Assembly: GCF_027924565.1 (NCBI RefSeq)
Contig: NZ_AP027041.1
Location: 2,976,001 to 3,040,000, forward strand
DNA from: Lysobacter auxotrophicus
Lineage (GTDB): Bacteria > Pseudomonadota > Gammaproteobacteria > Xanthomonadales > Xanthomonadaceae
Reading direction: 5' to 3'
Length of the DNA: 64,000 nucleotides
The notes below the pieces were generated by a model. That model searched no databases. It had not been told where the DNA came from and saw nothing but the letters and a program-made list of their open reading frames with translations. The translations under genes were made by a program, and so were the position numbers. Of this stretch, positions 1 through 9,284 are shown in pieces. Positions within the stretch are counted from its first letter, which is position 1; each line of letters opens with the position of its first letter.

Positions 1-950
1 ATGCGAACACCAAGCTGATGACCGACACCGGTGGCCGCCACGCCGGCCGCACCATCAAGCGCGTCGTGGTGAAGGGCAGTTTCCACGGTCGCACCGAGCG
101 TCCGGCGCTGTATTCGGACTCCTCGCGCAAAACCTACCTGCAGCACCTGGCGAGCTTCCGCGGCGAGGACACCGTGCTCACCGTCGAGCCCTACGACATC
201 GACGCGCTGAAGAAGGTATTCGCTGATGCCGACGCGAATGGCTGGTTCATCGAGGCGATGTTCCTGGAGCCGGTGATGGGCGAAGGCGATCCGGGCCGCG
301 GCGTGCCGCCGGCGTTCTACGCGGCCGCGCGCGAGCTGACGCATTCGCATGGCGCGCTGCTGCTGGTGGACTCGATCCAGGCCGGCCTGCGCGCGCACGG
401 CGTGCTGTCGATCATCGACTACCCCGGCTTCGAGCAGCTCGATCCGCCGGACATGGAAACCTATTCGAAGGCGCTCAACGCCGGCCAGTACCCGCTGTCG
501 GTGCTCGCCGTCGGCGCGCAGGCCGCGCAGCTCTACAAGAAGGGCCTGTACGGCAACACGATGACGACCAACCCGCGCGCGCTCGACGTCGCGTGTGCGG
601 TGATGTCGCAGGTCACCCCGCAGCTTCGCGAGAACATCCGCGCACGCGGCGCCGAGTCGCTGCAGAAGCTGGAAAAGCTCAAGGCCGAGCTCGGCGGCCT
701 CATCACCAAGGTGCAGGGCACGGGCCTGTTGTTCTCGTGCGAACTGTCGCCGGAGTTCAAGTGCTACGGCGCCGGTTCCACCGAGGAATGGCTGCGCGAG
801 CACGGCATCGGCGTGATCCACGGCGGCGTGAACTCGCTGCGCTTCACGCCCACCTTCACCATCACCAGCGAGGAAATCGACCTGCTGGTCGCGATGGTCG
901 GTCGTGCGCTGCGGGAAGGCCCGCGCGCGCAGCAGGCAGCGGCGGCCTGA
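1..950 (+). CDS. class III PLP-dependent aminotransferase (5' end outside window)
   Basis: This is the C-terminal part of a fold-type I, class III aminotransferase. The reading frame is open from base 3, and the first ATG in frame (18) falls inside the conserved small-to-large domain sequence, so the gene begins upstream of the window. The motif LLLVDSIQAG occupies the place of the D-x-x-Q cofactor motif that holds the pyridoxal ring. YSKALNAGQYPLS carries the probable Schiff-base lysine. About 316 residues are visible against a usual 420 to 450. The substrate cannot be told from the sequence. The gene ends at TGA 948-950, followed by about 270 bases without a gene apart from a hairpin repeat. 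Family assignment is secure; specificity is unknown. Confidence 0.85.
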   Translation, partial: ANTKLMTDTGGRHAGRTIKRVVVKGSFHGRTERPALYSDSSRKTYLQHLASFRGEDTVLTVEPYDIDALKKVFADADANGWFIEAMFLEPVMGEGDPGRGVPPAFYAAARELTHSHGALLLVDSIQAGLRAHGVLSIIDYPGFEQLDPPDMETYSKALNAGQYPLSVLAVGAQAAQLYKKGLYGNTMTTNPRALDVACAVMSQVTPQLRENIRARGAESLQKLEKLKAELGGLITKVQGTGLLFSCELSPEFKCYGAGSTEEWLREHGIGVIHGGVNSLRFTPTFTITSEEIDLLVAMVGRALREGPRAQQAAAA

Positions 951-1060
951 CCTCCCCCGGATGCCGCCGCGAAGGCGGCGGGTGCCCCCACACCCGCCGT
1001 CTTCGCCTGCTTTACCGCTTCACTCCCCGTCGATCTGCTTTCCCGTCGCGCACCCCGCGT

Positions 1061-1149
1061 TTGTAGCCCGGGTAAGACCGTAGGCCGCACCCGGGGCAGC
1101 CTCGTCGCTTACGCGCTCCCCGGGTGCGCTTCGCTTACCCGGGCTACAA
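1061..1149. repeat. inverted pair of GTAGCCCGGGTAAG-type intergenic repeats
   Basis: Two oppositely oriented copies of a short element with core TGTAGCCCGGGTAAG and CGCACCCGGGG face each other between the aminotransferase and the phytase gene. Together they can fold into a long GC-rich hairpin. Related copies lie at 6466-6549 and 17251-17402. The element sits between convergent genes and could act as a bidirectional transcription end point. Repeat identity is read directly; function is inferred. Confidence 0.8.
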
Positions 1150-1219
1150 GAACCTCGCGCCGCATGCGCACGGCTGCGCAATGCGATGGCCGCAATGAGT
1201 TGCCGCACACGCGGCGAAA

Positions 1220-2359
1220 TCACTCCGTCTTGCACGCCGGTAGCGACAGCGCACGCGCGATGTCCTGCCAGTCGAATGCCGCGACAGCCTGGTCGTCGTC
1301 CACCGCATAGAACACGCCCTGCGGGAAGCGTTTGTCGGCCGACTGGTCCAGCCACACGCCATCGGTGTTGGCCGTCTTGTTGCCGGCGAACGCGCCAAGA
1401 TGCTTCAGCGTCACGCGATCGATCACGTGGAAGAGGCTGCGATCCTTGAACTGGTCTGTGGCGATCCAGTACCCCGCGCCGCCCTCGCAGCGATACAGCG
1501 CCATGCCCTCGGCCTGCGCCTTGAACAGGCCGGCGCCGATGTCGCGCCCGCGATACGTCCCGTCCAGCCCGTACTCGCGAAGGCGCGTGCCCGTGGCGAC
1601 GTCCTCTTCGGCCAGCAGCAGGCGATCGTGCTCGATGTCGCCGAACACCGACTCGGCGATACGGATCGCACCCGCCTCGCCCGTGTCGCCGAAGGTTTCC
1701 ATCAACCGCGCCTGCCAGCCGCCGGGCACGCGACGCAGCTGGTATCGCTTGAAGCGCCGGTCGAGTTCGGCCAGCGGCGGCGGCACGTCCTCGTTCTGCG
1801 GCGACATGTAATTGTCGCTGACGATCACCTCGTAGCTGTCGCGCTGCGCGCGCACCCACAGGCCGTACGGCTGCTTCAGATCCTGCGCGCCGAACACGAG
1901 CAGCGGCTTGAAATCGGGCAGCTGGAACATCTGCACGCGATGGTTGTCGCGTTCGACCACGAACACGAAATCGCCGGACACGCTGATGCCGTTGGGCCGC
2001 TGCAACTGGCCGGGCGCCGTGCCCGGACCGCCGACGGTGCGCAGCGTCGCGCCGGTGGCGCCGTCGTACACGATCAGCCGGTCGCTCGCCTTGCCCGTCG
2101 CGATCAGCCAGCGCTTGCCGTCCGGCGCGCGCCAGCTCGCCGGCGAATCGACGTTCTCGTCCGGCGTGGACGCGGTGAGGAACGCTTCGGCGATGACTTC
2201 ATGCGCGATGCCCGACTGCGCCAGCAGCGGATCGACTTCCATCGCTTCGTCGGGCTCGCGATCGTGCTGCGCGAGCGGCGCATTCCCCGTCGTCGCACAC
2301 GCGGTCAAGCAGCACGCGAAGGCCAGCGCGGCCCAGCGCATCGTCATCGAGTCGGACAT
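1220..2359 (-). CDS. phytase-like beta-propeller lipoprotein
   Basis: This 379-residue protein resembles the beta-propeller phytase family (PF02333), calcium-dependent enzymes that remove phosphate from phytate. A lipoprotein signal is visible: a charged start, a hydrophobic stretch and a lipobox LTAC ending near residue 20, so it is probably anchored in the outer or inner membrane. Propeller-type repeats include GDFVFVVERDNHRVQMF and a C-terminal GYWIATDQFKDRSLFHVIDR segment typical of the family. The chosen ATG at 2359 gives the sequence MSDSMT; a second ATG five codons later is also possible. It is divergently transcribed from a TonB receptor 184 bases away, which suggests joint use of an extracellular phosphate or inositol source. 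Catalysis is not proven from sequence. Confidence 0.8.
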   Translation of the reverse strand: MSDSMTMRWAALAFACCLTACATTGNAPLAQHDREPDEAMEVDPLLAQSGIAHEVIAEAFLTASTPDENVDSPASWRAPDGKRWLIATGKASDRLIVYDGATGATLRTVGGPGTAPGQLQRPNGISVSGDFVFVVERDNHRVQMFQLPDFKPLLVFGAQDLKQPYGLWVRAQRDSYEVIVSDNYMSPQNEDVPPPLAELDRRFKRYQLRRVPGGWQARLMETFGDTGEAGAIRIAESVFGDIEHDRLLLAEEDVATGTRLREYGLDGTYRGRDIGAGLFKAQAEGMALYRCEGGAGYWIATDQFKDRSLFHVIDRVTLKHLGAFAGNKTANTDGVWLDQSADKRFPQGVFYAVDDDQAVAAFDWQDIARALSLPACKTE

Positions 2360-2543
2360 GCATTCCCCTGAGTGATACGTAACAAACCGCGAATTTCTAC
2401 GCGGCGATTGTGACGGCGCGGTGTCATCGGCCGCGCGCATCGCTGTCATGTTTCCGCCATGCCGCGCGGCTACAAAACCCGGCTTGGGCAGCCGCAGGGG
2501 GCGCGCTGCCCCTCGCCTTCCATTACCTGGGGATGTCCTGACG

Positions 2544-4889
2544 ATGAAACGTAACGTGCTGGCCGCGGCGATGTCGCGTGCGCTGGTGTGCGCGCTGGTC
2601 GCGCCGATGAGCTTCGCGGCCGCCTTCAACACGGCGTACGCCGCGGACGCGCCGGCCGATGCCTCGCCCGATCCGAAGCAACTGGATTCGGTGGTCGTGC
2701 AGGCCGACATCGCATACCGCAACCGCACCGACGCCGTGGCGCCCGTGCTGTCGTACGACCTGGAATACTTCCAGCGCTTCGAACCGCTTACCGTCGGCGA
2801 CATGCTCAAGCGCGTGCCGAGCGTGGCGTTCGTGTCGGACGTGCTCGAATACGACGGCGCGCAGCTGCGCGGCCTGGATCCGGGTTACACGCAGATCCTC
2901 ATCAACGGCAAGAAGGTGCCGGGCGCGAGCAACGACCGCTCGTTTTTCGTCGACCGCATCCCGGCCGAGCTGGTCGAGCGCATCGAGATCATCCGCAGCA
3001 CCAGCGCGAACCGCTCGGGCGATGCGGTCGCCGGCGCGCTCAACATCGTGCTGCGCGACGCCTACGAGTTCGACGGCAAGTACGTGCGCCTGGGCGCGCT
3101 GCGCTTCGACGATGGCGAGATCAAGCCGACCTACGGCGCCGTCGCGAGCGGCGAAGTGGGTGGCGGCCGCCTGCTTGGCGGTTTCAACGTGCAGGGCCGC
3201 TACAACCCGAAGTTCAAGCGCAGCGATCGCTTCGAGGAACCCGACGGGGATTTCACCGACCGCGAGGACCAGGACGACACGCGCGACGGCGACGACTATT
3301 CGGCCAACCTGTCGTACACGCGCGACATCGGCACGGGGCGCCTGTCGGTCGATGGCTTCTACGTGCGCACCGACCGCACCGAGACCGAGCATTCGGTCGA
3401 GTACAACGACCCGACCAGCACCCGCCGCGACAACCTGCTGTCGATCAACGACCAGGTCGAGAAGATCGAGCAGGACAACTGGTCGCTCGGCGTGGAGTAC
3501 GTGTTCGACATGGCCGGCGGTCGTACCGAGTTCGACCTGGATTACGCGCGCTTCGACGACGATACGCGATCGACCGAGGAAGAAAGCGGCTTCGACGACG
3601 AGGACACGCCGCCGTCGTTCGACGAACGCGAGGGCACGCGCACGCTGACCGACACGCGCGACAGCGAAGGCACGTTCAAGCTCGCGCACAAGCGCGGCGT
3701 GGGCGGCGCGATGATGGAATTCGGCGTGGATTTCCAGGACAAGCGCCGCGAGACCACGCTGCAGGTGAGCGAGGTGGACACCGACGAGGAAGGCGCCGCG
3801 CTGCCGCCGTACGATGCGTTCGACCGCAACGACAGCCGCATCGACGAGACGCGAGTCGATCCGTACCTGATGTTCACCGGCAGCGCGGGCGCGCTGGCAT
3901 GGGAAGCGGGCCTGCGCTACGAGACGACCGACGTGGACGTCGCCTTCGACGACGAGAGCGCCAGCAACGAATACAACACGCTGCTGCCGTCGGCGCACCT
4001 GAAGTGGGATTTCACCGGCGCCGACCGTCTGCTGTTCTCCGTCGGCCGCACGGTGCGTCGTCCGAACTTCGATCAGATCCTGCCGCTGACGCTGGAAGAG
4101 GAATTCGGCGACAACGACTTCACCGGCAATCCGACGCTCGATCCCGAGCGCGCGTGGGGCGTGGACGTCGGCTACGAGCGCCGCCTCGGCACGCGCGGGG
4201 TGTTCGGCGTGAACGTGTTCTATCGCGACGTGAAGGACCTGATCGAGATCGTCAACACGGGCGAGCCGAGTTCGACCGCGCTGGGCGATTACGAGGACGA
4301 GGTGGAGGACTTCCTCGACGAGAATCCCGGCGCGACGCCGACGACACCGGGTTACCCGGAGTTCGATCCGGACAGCTTCGTCTATACCGCGCGCAACGTC
4401 GGCGACGGCAGCGTGTATGGCATCGAGTTCGACCTGTCGACGCCGCTCACCGCGCTCGGCCTGCCGGACACGGGCCTGTTCGTGAACTACTCGTGGCTGG
4501 ACAGCGACGTGACCGACGACTTCGGCGAGCGCCGCTTCAACAACCAGGCCAAATACGTCTACAACGTGGGTTTCATCCACGACGTGCGCGCCTGGGGCAT
4601 GTCGTTCGGCGCGAGCTACCGCCGCCAGGGCAACGCGTTCGCGCGCCTGCTCGCCGAGGAAGTGACTACGCGTTACGACGGCGACCTGGAGGTGTTCGTC
4701 GAGAAGCGTTTCGGCGACAACCTGTCGCTGCGCCTGACCGGCTCGAACCTGCTCGACGCGCACAAGGACGAGGCGTTCCACAAATTCGACAACGCACAAG
4801 ACCAGTTCAACCGCGACTACGACGAGTTCGAGCTGGAAACCGAGTCGTCCGGCCCGGTGTACCAGCTGATCATGCGCTACTCGTTCTGA
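2544..4889 (+). CDS. TonB-dependent outer-membrane receptor
   Basis: This 781-residue protein has a signal peptide (about residues 1-33, ending near AYAADA), a TonB-box-like stretch (LDSVVVQA), a plug domain (about 60-170, with the RLDPG-like [18 protein letters not shown] and the [24 protein letters not shown] segment) and a 22-strand barrel ending in a terminal aromatic (RYSF). It transports a substrate across the outer membrane using the TonB-ExbBD system. The start at 2544 is preferred because it begins the signal peptide, although the frame is open from 2421. It is divergent from the phytase-like gene, so phytate or a phytate breakdown product is a reasonable guess at the substrate. A strong terminator hairpin follows at 4900. 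Confidence 0.9.
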   Translation: MKRNVLAAAMSRALVCALVAPMSFAAAFNTAYAADAPADASPDPKQLDSVVVQADIAYRNRTDAVAPVLSYDLEYFQRFEPLTVGDMLKRVPSVAFVSDVLEYDGAQLRGLDPGYTQILINGKKVPGASNDRSFFVDRIPAELVERIEIIRSTSANRSGDAVAGALNIVLRDAYEFDGKYVRLGALRFDDGEIKPTYGAVASGEVGGGRLLGGFNVQGRYNPKFKRSDRFEEPDGDFTDREDQDDTRDGDDYSANLSYTRDIGTGRLSVDGFYVRTDRTETEHSVEYNDPTSTRRDNLLSINDQVEKIEQDNWSLGVEYVFDMAGGRTEFDLDYARFDDDTRSTEEESGFDDEDTPPSFDEREGTRTLTDTRDSEGTFKLAHKRGVGGAMMEFGVDFQDKRRETTLQVSEVDTDEEGAALPPYDAFDRNDSRIDETRVDPYLMFTGSAGALAWEAGLRYETTDVDVAFDDESASNEYNTLLPSAHLKWDFTGADRLLFSVGRTVRRPNFDQILPLTLEEEFGDNDFTGNPTLDPERAWGVDVGYERRLGTRGVFGVNVFYRDVKDLIEIVNTGEPSSTALGDYEDEVEDFLDENPGATPTTPGYPEFDPDSFVYTARNVGDGSVYGIEFDLSTPLTALGLPDTGLFVNYSWLDSDVTDDFGERRFNNQAKYVYNVGFIHDVRAWGMSFGASYRRQGNAFARLLAEEVTTRYDGDLEVFVEKRFGDNLSLRLTGSNLLDAHKDEAFHKFDNAQDQFNRDYDEFELETESSGPVYQLIMRYSF

Positions 4890-4899
4890 CGGGCGCGAT

Positions 4900-4927
4900 G
4901 CAGCCCCTTCCATGCGGAAGGGGCTGC
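4900..4927 (+). terminator. hairpin terminator after TonB receptor
   Basis: A perfect 12-bp stem (GCAGCCCCTTCC and its complement) with a 4-base loop lies 10 bases after the receptor stop codon. No long T run follows, so termination may be partial or Rho-assisted. Confidence 0.65.
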
Positions 4928-4980
4928 GGCGATCACGGTGCGTAAGGCACACTGGCGGCCCCCGTGCCCAGGGTTCGCCC

Positions 4981-5613
4981 ATGAAAGTCGTCGAAGTCCG
5001 CCATCCGCTCGTGCAGCACAAACTCGGCCTGATGCGCGTGGGCGACATCAGCACGAAGGAGTTCCGCGAACTCGCCTCCGAGGTCGCGACGCTGCTCACC
5101 TACGAAGCCACGGCGGACCTGGAAACCGAGGAAGCCGTCGTCCAGGGCTGGTCCGGGCCGGTCGCCACGCGTCGCATCAAGGGCGCGAAGGTCACGCTGG
5201 TGCCGATCCTGCGCGCCGGCCTCGGCATGCTGCCGGGCGTGCTGGAACTGATCCCGGCCGCGAAGGTCGGCGTGGTCGGCCTGCAGCGCGACGAGCGCAC
5301 GCTGCAGCCCGTCGGCTACTACGAGAAGCTCACCGGACGCATGGACGAACGCACGGCGCTGATCCTCGACCCGATGCTCGCCACCGGGGGCACGCTGGTC
5401 GCGACCGTGGACATGCTCAAGGCCGCCGGCTGCAAGCGCATCAAGGGCCTGTTCCTCGTCGCCGCGCCGGAGGGCCTGCGCGTGCTGGAAGCCAAGCATC
5501 CGGATGTCGAGGTCTATACGGCCTCCGTCGATGAGCGCCTCAACGACGTGGGCTACATCCTCCCCGGCCTGGGCGACGCGGGCGACAAGATTTTCGGCAC
5601 GCGGCACGGGTGA
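4981..5613 (+). CDS. upp: uracil phosphoribosyltransferase
   Basis: Upp joins uracil and PRPP to form UMP in pyrimidine salvage, acting in the cytoplasm. The protein has 210 residues, the usual length. The PRPP-binding loop [13 protein letters not shown] is at about residues 126-138, and the uracil-binding C-terminal part [18 protein letters not shown] is intact. The ATG at 4981 gives the normal family N-terminus [16 protein letters not shown]. The gene is 53 bases beyond a terminator and is probably transcribed alone. Nothing unusual was seen. Confidence 0.97.
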   Translation: MKVVEVRHPLVQHKLGLMRVGDISTKEFRELASEVATLLTYEATADLETEEAVVQGWSGPVATRRIKGAKVTLVPILRAGLGMLPGVLELIPAAKVGVVGLQRDERTLQPVGYYEKLTGRMDERTALILDPMLATGGTLVATVDMLKAAGCKRIKGLFLVAAPEGLRVLEAKHPDVEVYTASVDERLNDVGYILPGLGDAGDKIFGTRHG

Positions 5614-5710
5614 GGTGCGGCGGGGCTGGCGCTGGTTGCCTGGGCCCGCGCTGAGCGTCTTTGCGAACGCCGGCCTCATCGACGCGACGGTCGCGCGCGC
5701 CCCTCGCCTT

Positions 5711-5866
5711 CCGTCATCCCGGCGAAAGCCGGGACCCAGGCCGTGATCGCATCCGTCACGATGAGGTCATCCCCGCGCAGGCCGTGCTCCAACTGCCCGA
5801 CGTCGCCACGCGTTCCGTCGAGCGTGCAGGCACGCACGCATGGATTCCCGCCTTCGCGGGAATGAC
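5711..5866. repeat. two GTCATCCCGGCGAAAGCCGGGA-type hairpin repeats
   Basis: Copies of a short REP-like element, each a GC-rich stem with a GAAA or TTCG loop, lie at 5711-5740 and, inverted, at 5841-5866. The same family recurs at 19166, 19291, 19351, 22382 and 22480 in this window. The 5614-5983 interval between upp and the GFA gene holds these copies and the tandem array that follows, and no credible gene. Confidence 0.8.
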
Positions 5867-5978
5867 GATTCGGGATCGGAAACGGCGGCTCGAATTCGGA
5901 ATGACCGTTCGAAATCGGTAAAGACGGTGTGAGATCGGCAATGACGGTTGAAATCGGCAATGACGATCCGAATCCGGA
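5861..5978. repeat. degenerate 19-20 bp tandem repeat array, about six units
   Basis: Six consecutive units of 19 or 20 bases run from 5861 to about 5978. Each begins with a variant of AATGACGRTTCG and ends with a variant of ATCGG. The first unit is continuous with the hairpin repeat just upstream, as if the array grew from its GGGAATGACG tail. The array stops just before the stop codon of the GFA-family gene (5984). Confidence 0.75.
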
Positions 5979-5983
5979 ACCGC

Positions 5984-6385
5984 TTACCAGTTGTTCCGCC
6001 CGTCCAGCTTCTCGACGCTGATCGTCGACCAGTCCAGATCGTCGATCAGGCGCAGGTTCACGGCGAAGGTGCGCTGCTCGGGGACAGTGCCGGGGGTGAA
6101 GCCTTCCTTCGGACTGCCGTCGTTGTTGTACGCGGACGACCAGTCCGGCGAATCGCCCCAAGTGTGGATGCCGCAGCGGCCGCAGAAGCGGTGCTGGTTC
6201 ATTCCGCGGGCGGAGTACGTGCGCTCGTCATCGTTCGACAGGACGTTGAGTTCACCCGGCCCATAGTGGGCCCAGATGCCGCCGACGCGGGCGCAGAAGG
6301 TGCAGTTGCACTCGGTCGCCTTCGTGGGGACGTCGGGAAGCTCGATCTTCGTGGCGCCGCAGTGGCAGGACGCGATCATCGACAT
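5984..6385 (-). CDS. GFA-family (glutathione-dependent formaldehyde-activating-like) zinc protein
   Basis: This 133-residue protein belongs to the GFA/CENP-V fold family (PF04828). It starts MSMIASCHCGATK and shows the paired zinc-binding cysteines of the family: CHCG near the N-terminus, CNCTFC in the middle and HRFCGRCGIH further on. Family members bind two zinc ions; formaldehyde activation is proven only for some, so the substrate is unknown. The ATG at 6385 is chosen because AAGGAG stands a few bases upstream; an in-frame ATG 11 codons earlier lacks such a site. The gene stands alone between a tandem array and hairpin repeats. Confidence 0.85.
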   Translation of the reverse strand: MSMIASCHCGATKIELPDVPTKATECNCTFCARVGGIWAHYGPGELNVLSNDDERTYSARGMNQHRFCGRCGIHTWGDSPDWSSAYNNDGSPKEGFTPGTVPEQRTFAVNLRLIDDLDWSTISVEKLDGRNNW

Positions 6386-6465
6386 GGCACGGCTCCTTTC
6401 CTTCGGAGCCGCGATCATGGCACGGGCTGCTGACAGGGGCTGGCAGCAGGGTTGGGCCGTGGCAG

Positions 6466-6549
6466 CTCCCCGGGTGCGGCCTGCGGCCTTACCCGGGCTA
6501 CAAAAGCGGGGGACCGTTGTAGCCCGGGCAAGCGCAGCGCACCCGGGGT
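6466..6549. repeat. inverted pair of GTAGCCCGGGTAAG-type repeats
   Basis: Two opposed copies of the same element seen at 1061 and 17251 lie just beyond the stop codon of the serine hydrolase at 6560. They can pair into a hairpin. They form the left border of the 6.5-17.2 kb accessory cluster; a matching group forms its right border. Confidence 0.8.
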
Positions 6550-6559
6550 TCCCGCGCTC

Positions 6560-8164
6560 CTACTTCGACGACTCGGCCAACGGAGTGAACAACAGGTCCT
6601 GGTAGTCGTAACTGAAATCCGCGATCGGCGAGGCGGCCTTCATCGTGATGCGATCGACCTTCCCTTCCGCGCCCAGGCCGAAGGTCACGAACGCCGGCTC
6701 GATCGTCGCGTCGTCCCACACGGTGCGGAAGGTGTCGTGGTGCACGTGCTCCAGGCGGCCGGCCATTCCCGGTGTCTGCGTGAAATCGATGCGCAACCCG
6801 CCCTTCGCGTTCGTGATGCCGATCGGGCCGTACCACGCATCGCGATACCGCCCGGCGTACCGCGCAAGCGGCAGCGACGGCTTGCCGGCGGTCACCGGCT
6901 TGGCTTTGGCGGCGGCGTCCAGCGCCTTCAGGCCGCCGTCGATGCGCAGGTCCATGAACTCGTCGAACGCCGCCACCCAGTCGGTCTTGGGCGCGCCGAG
7001 GGCGTGGTCGATGATCTCCAGCGCGACGCCGCGCATCGCCTGCGTGTCTTCGGAATTCATCAGCACGGCGATGCCGAAATCGCGGTCCGGGATCATCGCG
7101 ACGTACGCCTGCACGCCGAACACCGCGCCGCCATGGTCGAGCATCTTCTCGCCACGGTAATCGCGCACGTTCCAGCCCAGCGCATACGAGGAGAACTTCG
7201 GCGCGGCGGTCGCCAGCTTGCCCGGCCACGTCGGCGTCGGCGTGAGCACGGCCGGCGTCCACATCTGCTTGGATTGCGCCTCGCTGAACACCTTCACCGG
7301 CTTCCCATCGTCGCCCGTCCACGTGCCCTTGCCGAGCTGCACCTGAAGCCAGTGCGCCATGTCGTTCGCGCTGGACGACAGCCCGCCCGCGGGCGCGCCG
7401 TTGTCGCCCAGCGTCTTGCGTTCGTCGAGCACCGCCTGCGGGCCCATGCCGCGCATCACGCCACTGGTGCGCGCGTGCGGCCACGCGCGGTTCGGGTTCG
7501 CGAAACGCGCCGCCTGTTCGGTCACCGAATCGGCCATGCCGGCCGGCTTGAGTACGCGTTCGCGCGTGAAGACTTCCCACGTCTGCCCGCTGACTTCCTC
7601 GATCAGTTGCCCGGCGACCGCGTACAGCAGGTTGTCGTACGCGTAGCCGCTGCGGAAACTCGTCGCCGGCTTAATGTAACGCAGCGCGCGCACGGTGTCG
7701 GCGCGGCTGCGCGAGGACGACGGCACGAACATCAGATCGCCCGCGCCCAGGCCGAGGCCGCTGCGATGCACCAGCAGGTCGCGCACGGTCATCTCGCTGG
7801 TCACCCACGGGTCGTACATGCGGAACCACGGCATGTGGTCGATGACCTTGTCGTCCCAGCGCAGCTTGCCGTCGTCCACCAGCACGGCGAGCGCCGCCGC
7901 GGTGATCGCCTTTCCGGTGGAACCGGTCGGGAAGATCGTGTCGGCGTCCACGCGCTCGGGCGAACCGAGCCGGCGCACGCCGTAGCCCTTCGCCAGCACG
8001 GGCTTGCCGTCCTCGACGATGGCGATGGCCAGCCCCGGGACGCCGTGTTCGCGCATCGCGGCTTCCACGCGCGCGTCCAGGTCGGGCGGCGGCGCGGCGA
8101 ACGCCGGCAACGTGCACAGCGCGGCGGCGAGCGCCGCCAGTCGAACCGGTGCGAACAGACTCAT
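6560..8164 (-). CDS. periplasmic serine hydrolase, beta-lactamase/D-aminopeptidase fold
   Basis: This 534-residue protein has a signal peptide (residues 1-23, ending AFA) and a class C beta-lactamase-fold domain (about 28-370). The catalytic serine and lysine are in GSTGK (S82, K85), the YxN element is Y176-D-N178 and the third motif is LDHGG. A C-terminal beta-rich domain of the DUF3471 kind follows (about 420-534). The family includes D-aminopeptidases, DD-peptidases and esterases. It lies 20 bases after the DgcN gene in the same direction and is the last gene of the TonB receptor unit, so cleavage of D-residue peptides is a fitting role, but this is inferred. GGAG stands before the ATG at 8164. 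Confidence 0.88.
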   Translation of the reverse strand: MSLFAPVRLAALAAALCTLPAFAAPPPDLDARVEAAMREHGVPGLAIAIVEDGKPVLAKGYGVRRLGSPERVDADTIFPTGSTGKAITAAALAVLVDDGKLRWDDKVIDHMPWFRMYDPWVTSEMTVRDLLVHRSGLGLGAGDLMFVPSSSRSRADTVRALRYIKPATSFRSGYAYDNLLYAVAGQLIEEVSGQTWEVFTRERVLKPAGMADSVTEQAARFANPNRAWPHARTSGVMRGMGPQAVLDERKTLGDNGAPAGGLSSSANDMAHWLQVQLGKGTWTGDDGKPVKVFSEAQSKQMWTPAVLTPTPTWPGKLATAAPKFSSYALGWNVRDYRGEKMLDHGGAVFGVQAYVAMIPDRDFGIAVLMNSEDTQAMRGVALEIIDHALGAPKTDWVAAFDEFMDLRIDGGLKALDAAAKAKPVTAGKPSLPLARYAGRYRDAWYGPIGITNAKGGLRIDFTQTPGMAGRLEHVHHDTFRTVWDDATIEPAFVTFGLGAEGKVDRITMKAASPIADFSYDYQDLLFTPLAESSK

Positions 8165-8184
8165 GGGATGTCTCCGGAAAAGGT

Positions 8185-9213
8185 TCACGACAGGCACGCG
8201 TCGACCAGCGCGTCGAAGGTTTCGCCGCCCCGCACGGGATCGGCGACCGGCAGGCCGAGGCGCTGCGATTCGTGCGCGATCACACGCTGCGCGGCAGCGT
8301 CGTCGAGTCGCGCGGTGTTGAGGCTCACGCCGGCGCAGCGGATGTCGGGATTCGTACGCGATCCGAGCCGCAGCGCGAGGTCGATGGTGTCCTGGATCGA
8401 AGGCAGCGCGTAGCCGGGATGGCCGAGCACGCGCTCGCGCCCGGGCTCGTGGCACACGACGATCACGTCGGGCTGGCTGCCATGCAGCAGCGCGAGCGAA
8501 ACACCCGCGTACGCCGGATGGAACAGCGAGCCCTGCCCTTCGATCACGTCCCAATGATCCTGCGCCGCATCGGGCGAGAGCATTTCAGCGGCGCCCGCGG
8601 CGAAATCCGCGACCACCGCGTCCATCGGAATACCGCCCCCGGCGATGAGGATGCCGGTCTGGCCGGTCGCGCGGAACGTCGCGTCGACGCCGCGCGAGTG
8701 GAACGCGCGCGTCAGCGCGAGCGCGGTGTACTTCTTGCCGAGCGCGCAATCGGTGCCGAGCGTCAGCAGCCGCTTGCCGCTGCGGCGCTTGCCGGTGGCG
8801 ATGGGAATGTTCGACGGCGGTTCGCGCACGTCGATCAGGCGTCGCCCGAGGCGTTGCGCCGCGTCGCGCAGCACGTCGATCTCGCGAAGGCGCGCATGCA
8901 TGCCGCTGACGATGTCGAGCCCGGCGTCCATCGCGCGCACCAGCGCCGGCCACCACGTCGGCGGAATGAAACCGCCGGAGTTGGCGACGCCGATCACCAG
9001 CGCCTTCGCGCCACGCGCCGCGGCTTCCTCCGGCGTAAGCGGGGCGAGGCCGGTGCTGACGGTCGCACCGTCGATGACGTACTCGCCGACGCATCGCTCG
9101 CCGGCCCAGTCGCGCAGGCCGAAGGCGGTTTTCGCGTAGCCGGGCTCGGTCGTGTCGCCGAGGAACAACAGATAGGGTTGCGGTAACGCGACTTCGGACT
9201 TCAAGTGATTCAC
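8185..9213 (-). CDS. dgcN: DUF1611 protein, DgcN-type D-glutamate N-acetyltransferase
   Basis: The protein (about 340 residues) has the DUF1611 layout: an N-terminal Rossmann-like domain beginning QPYLLFLGDTTEPGYAKTA, then a P-loop-like domain with TLGTDCALGKKYTALAL and the conserved VIEGQGSLFHPAYAGVSLALL segment. Family members named DgcN acetylate D-glutamate, and DgcA then racemises the N-acetyl product. A DgcA-type gene lies 4 kb upstream on the same strand, which supports the name. The start is uncertain: GTG at 9213, or TTG at 9204 which has GGGGTGA just upstream. It sits between the TonB receptor (72 bases) and a serine hydrolase (20 bases), so co-transcription is likely. Other DUF1611 substrates cannot be excluded. 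Confidence 0.8.
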   Translation of the reverse strand: MNHLKSEVALPQPYLLFLGDTTEPGYAKTAFGLRDWAGERCVGEYVIDGATVSTGLAPLTPEEAAARGAKALVIGVANSGGFIPPTWWPALVRAMDAGLDIVSGMHARLREIDVLRDAAQRLGRRLIDVREPPSNIPIATGKRRSGKRLLTLGTDCALGKKYTALALTRAFHSRGVDATFRATGQTGILIAGGGIPMDAVVADFAAGAAEMLSPDAAQDHWDVIEGQGSLFHPAYAGVSLALLHGSQPDVIVVCHEPGRERVLGHPGYALPSIQDTIDLALRLGSRTNPDIRCAGVSLNTARLDDAAAQRVIAHESQRLGLPVADPVRGGETFDALVDACLS

Positions 9214-9284
9214 CCCAATGGAAGCGCGCGAGGGCGCGCCGCAACGCGCGGGCGACCGTTGCGGCCGCCCGCGTCCCACAGGCT

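Noticed and set aside
2523..5099. An 858-residue open frame on the minus strand across the TonB receptor gene
   Set aside because: It is the antisense shadow of a GC-rich gene; it has no signal, domain or ribosome site, and its residues are dominated by Arg, Val, His and Ala.
5711..5978. A CRISPR-like reading of the hairpins and 20-bp tandem units
   Set aside because: The units are contiguous and degenerate with no unique spacers, and no cas gene is in the window.
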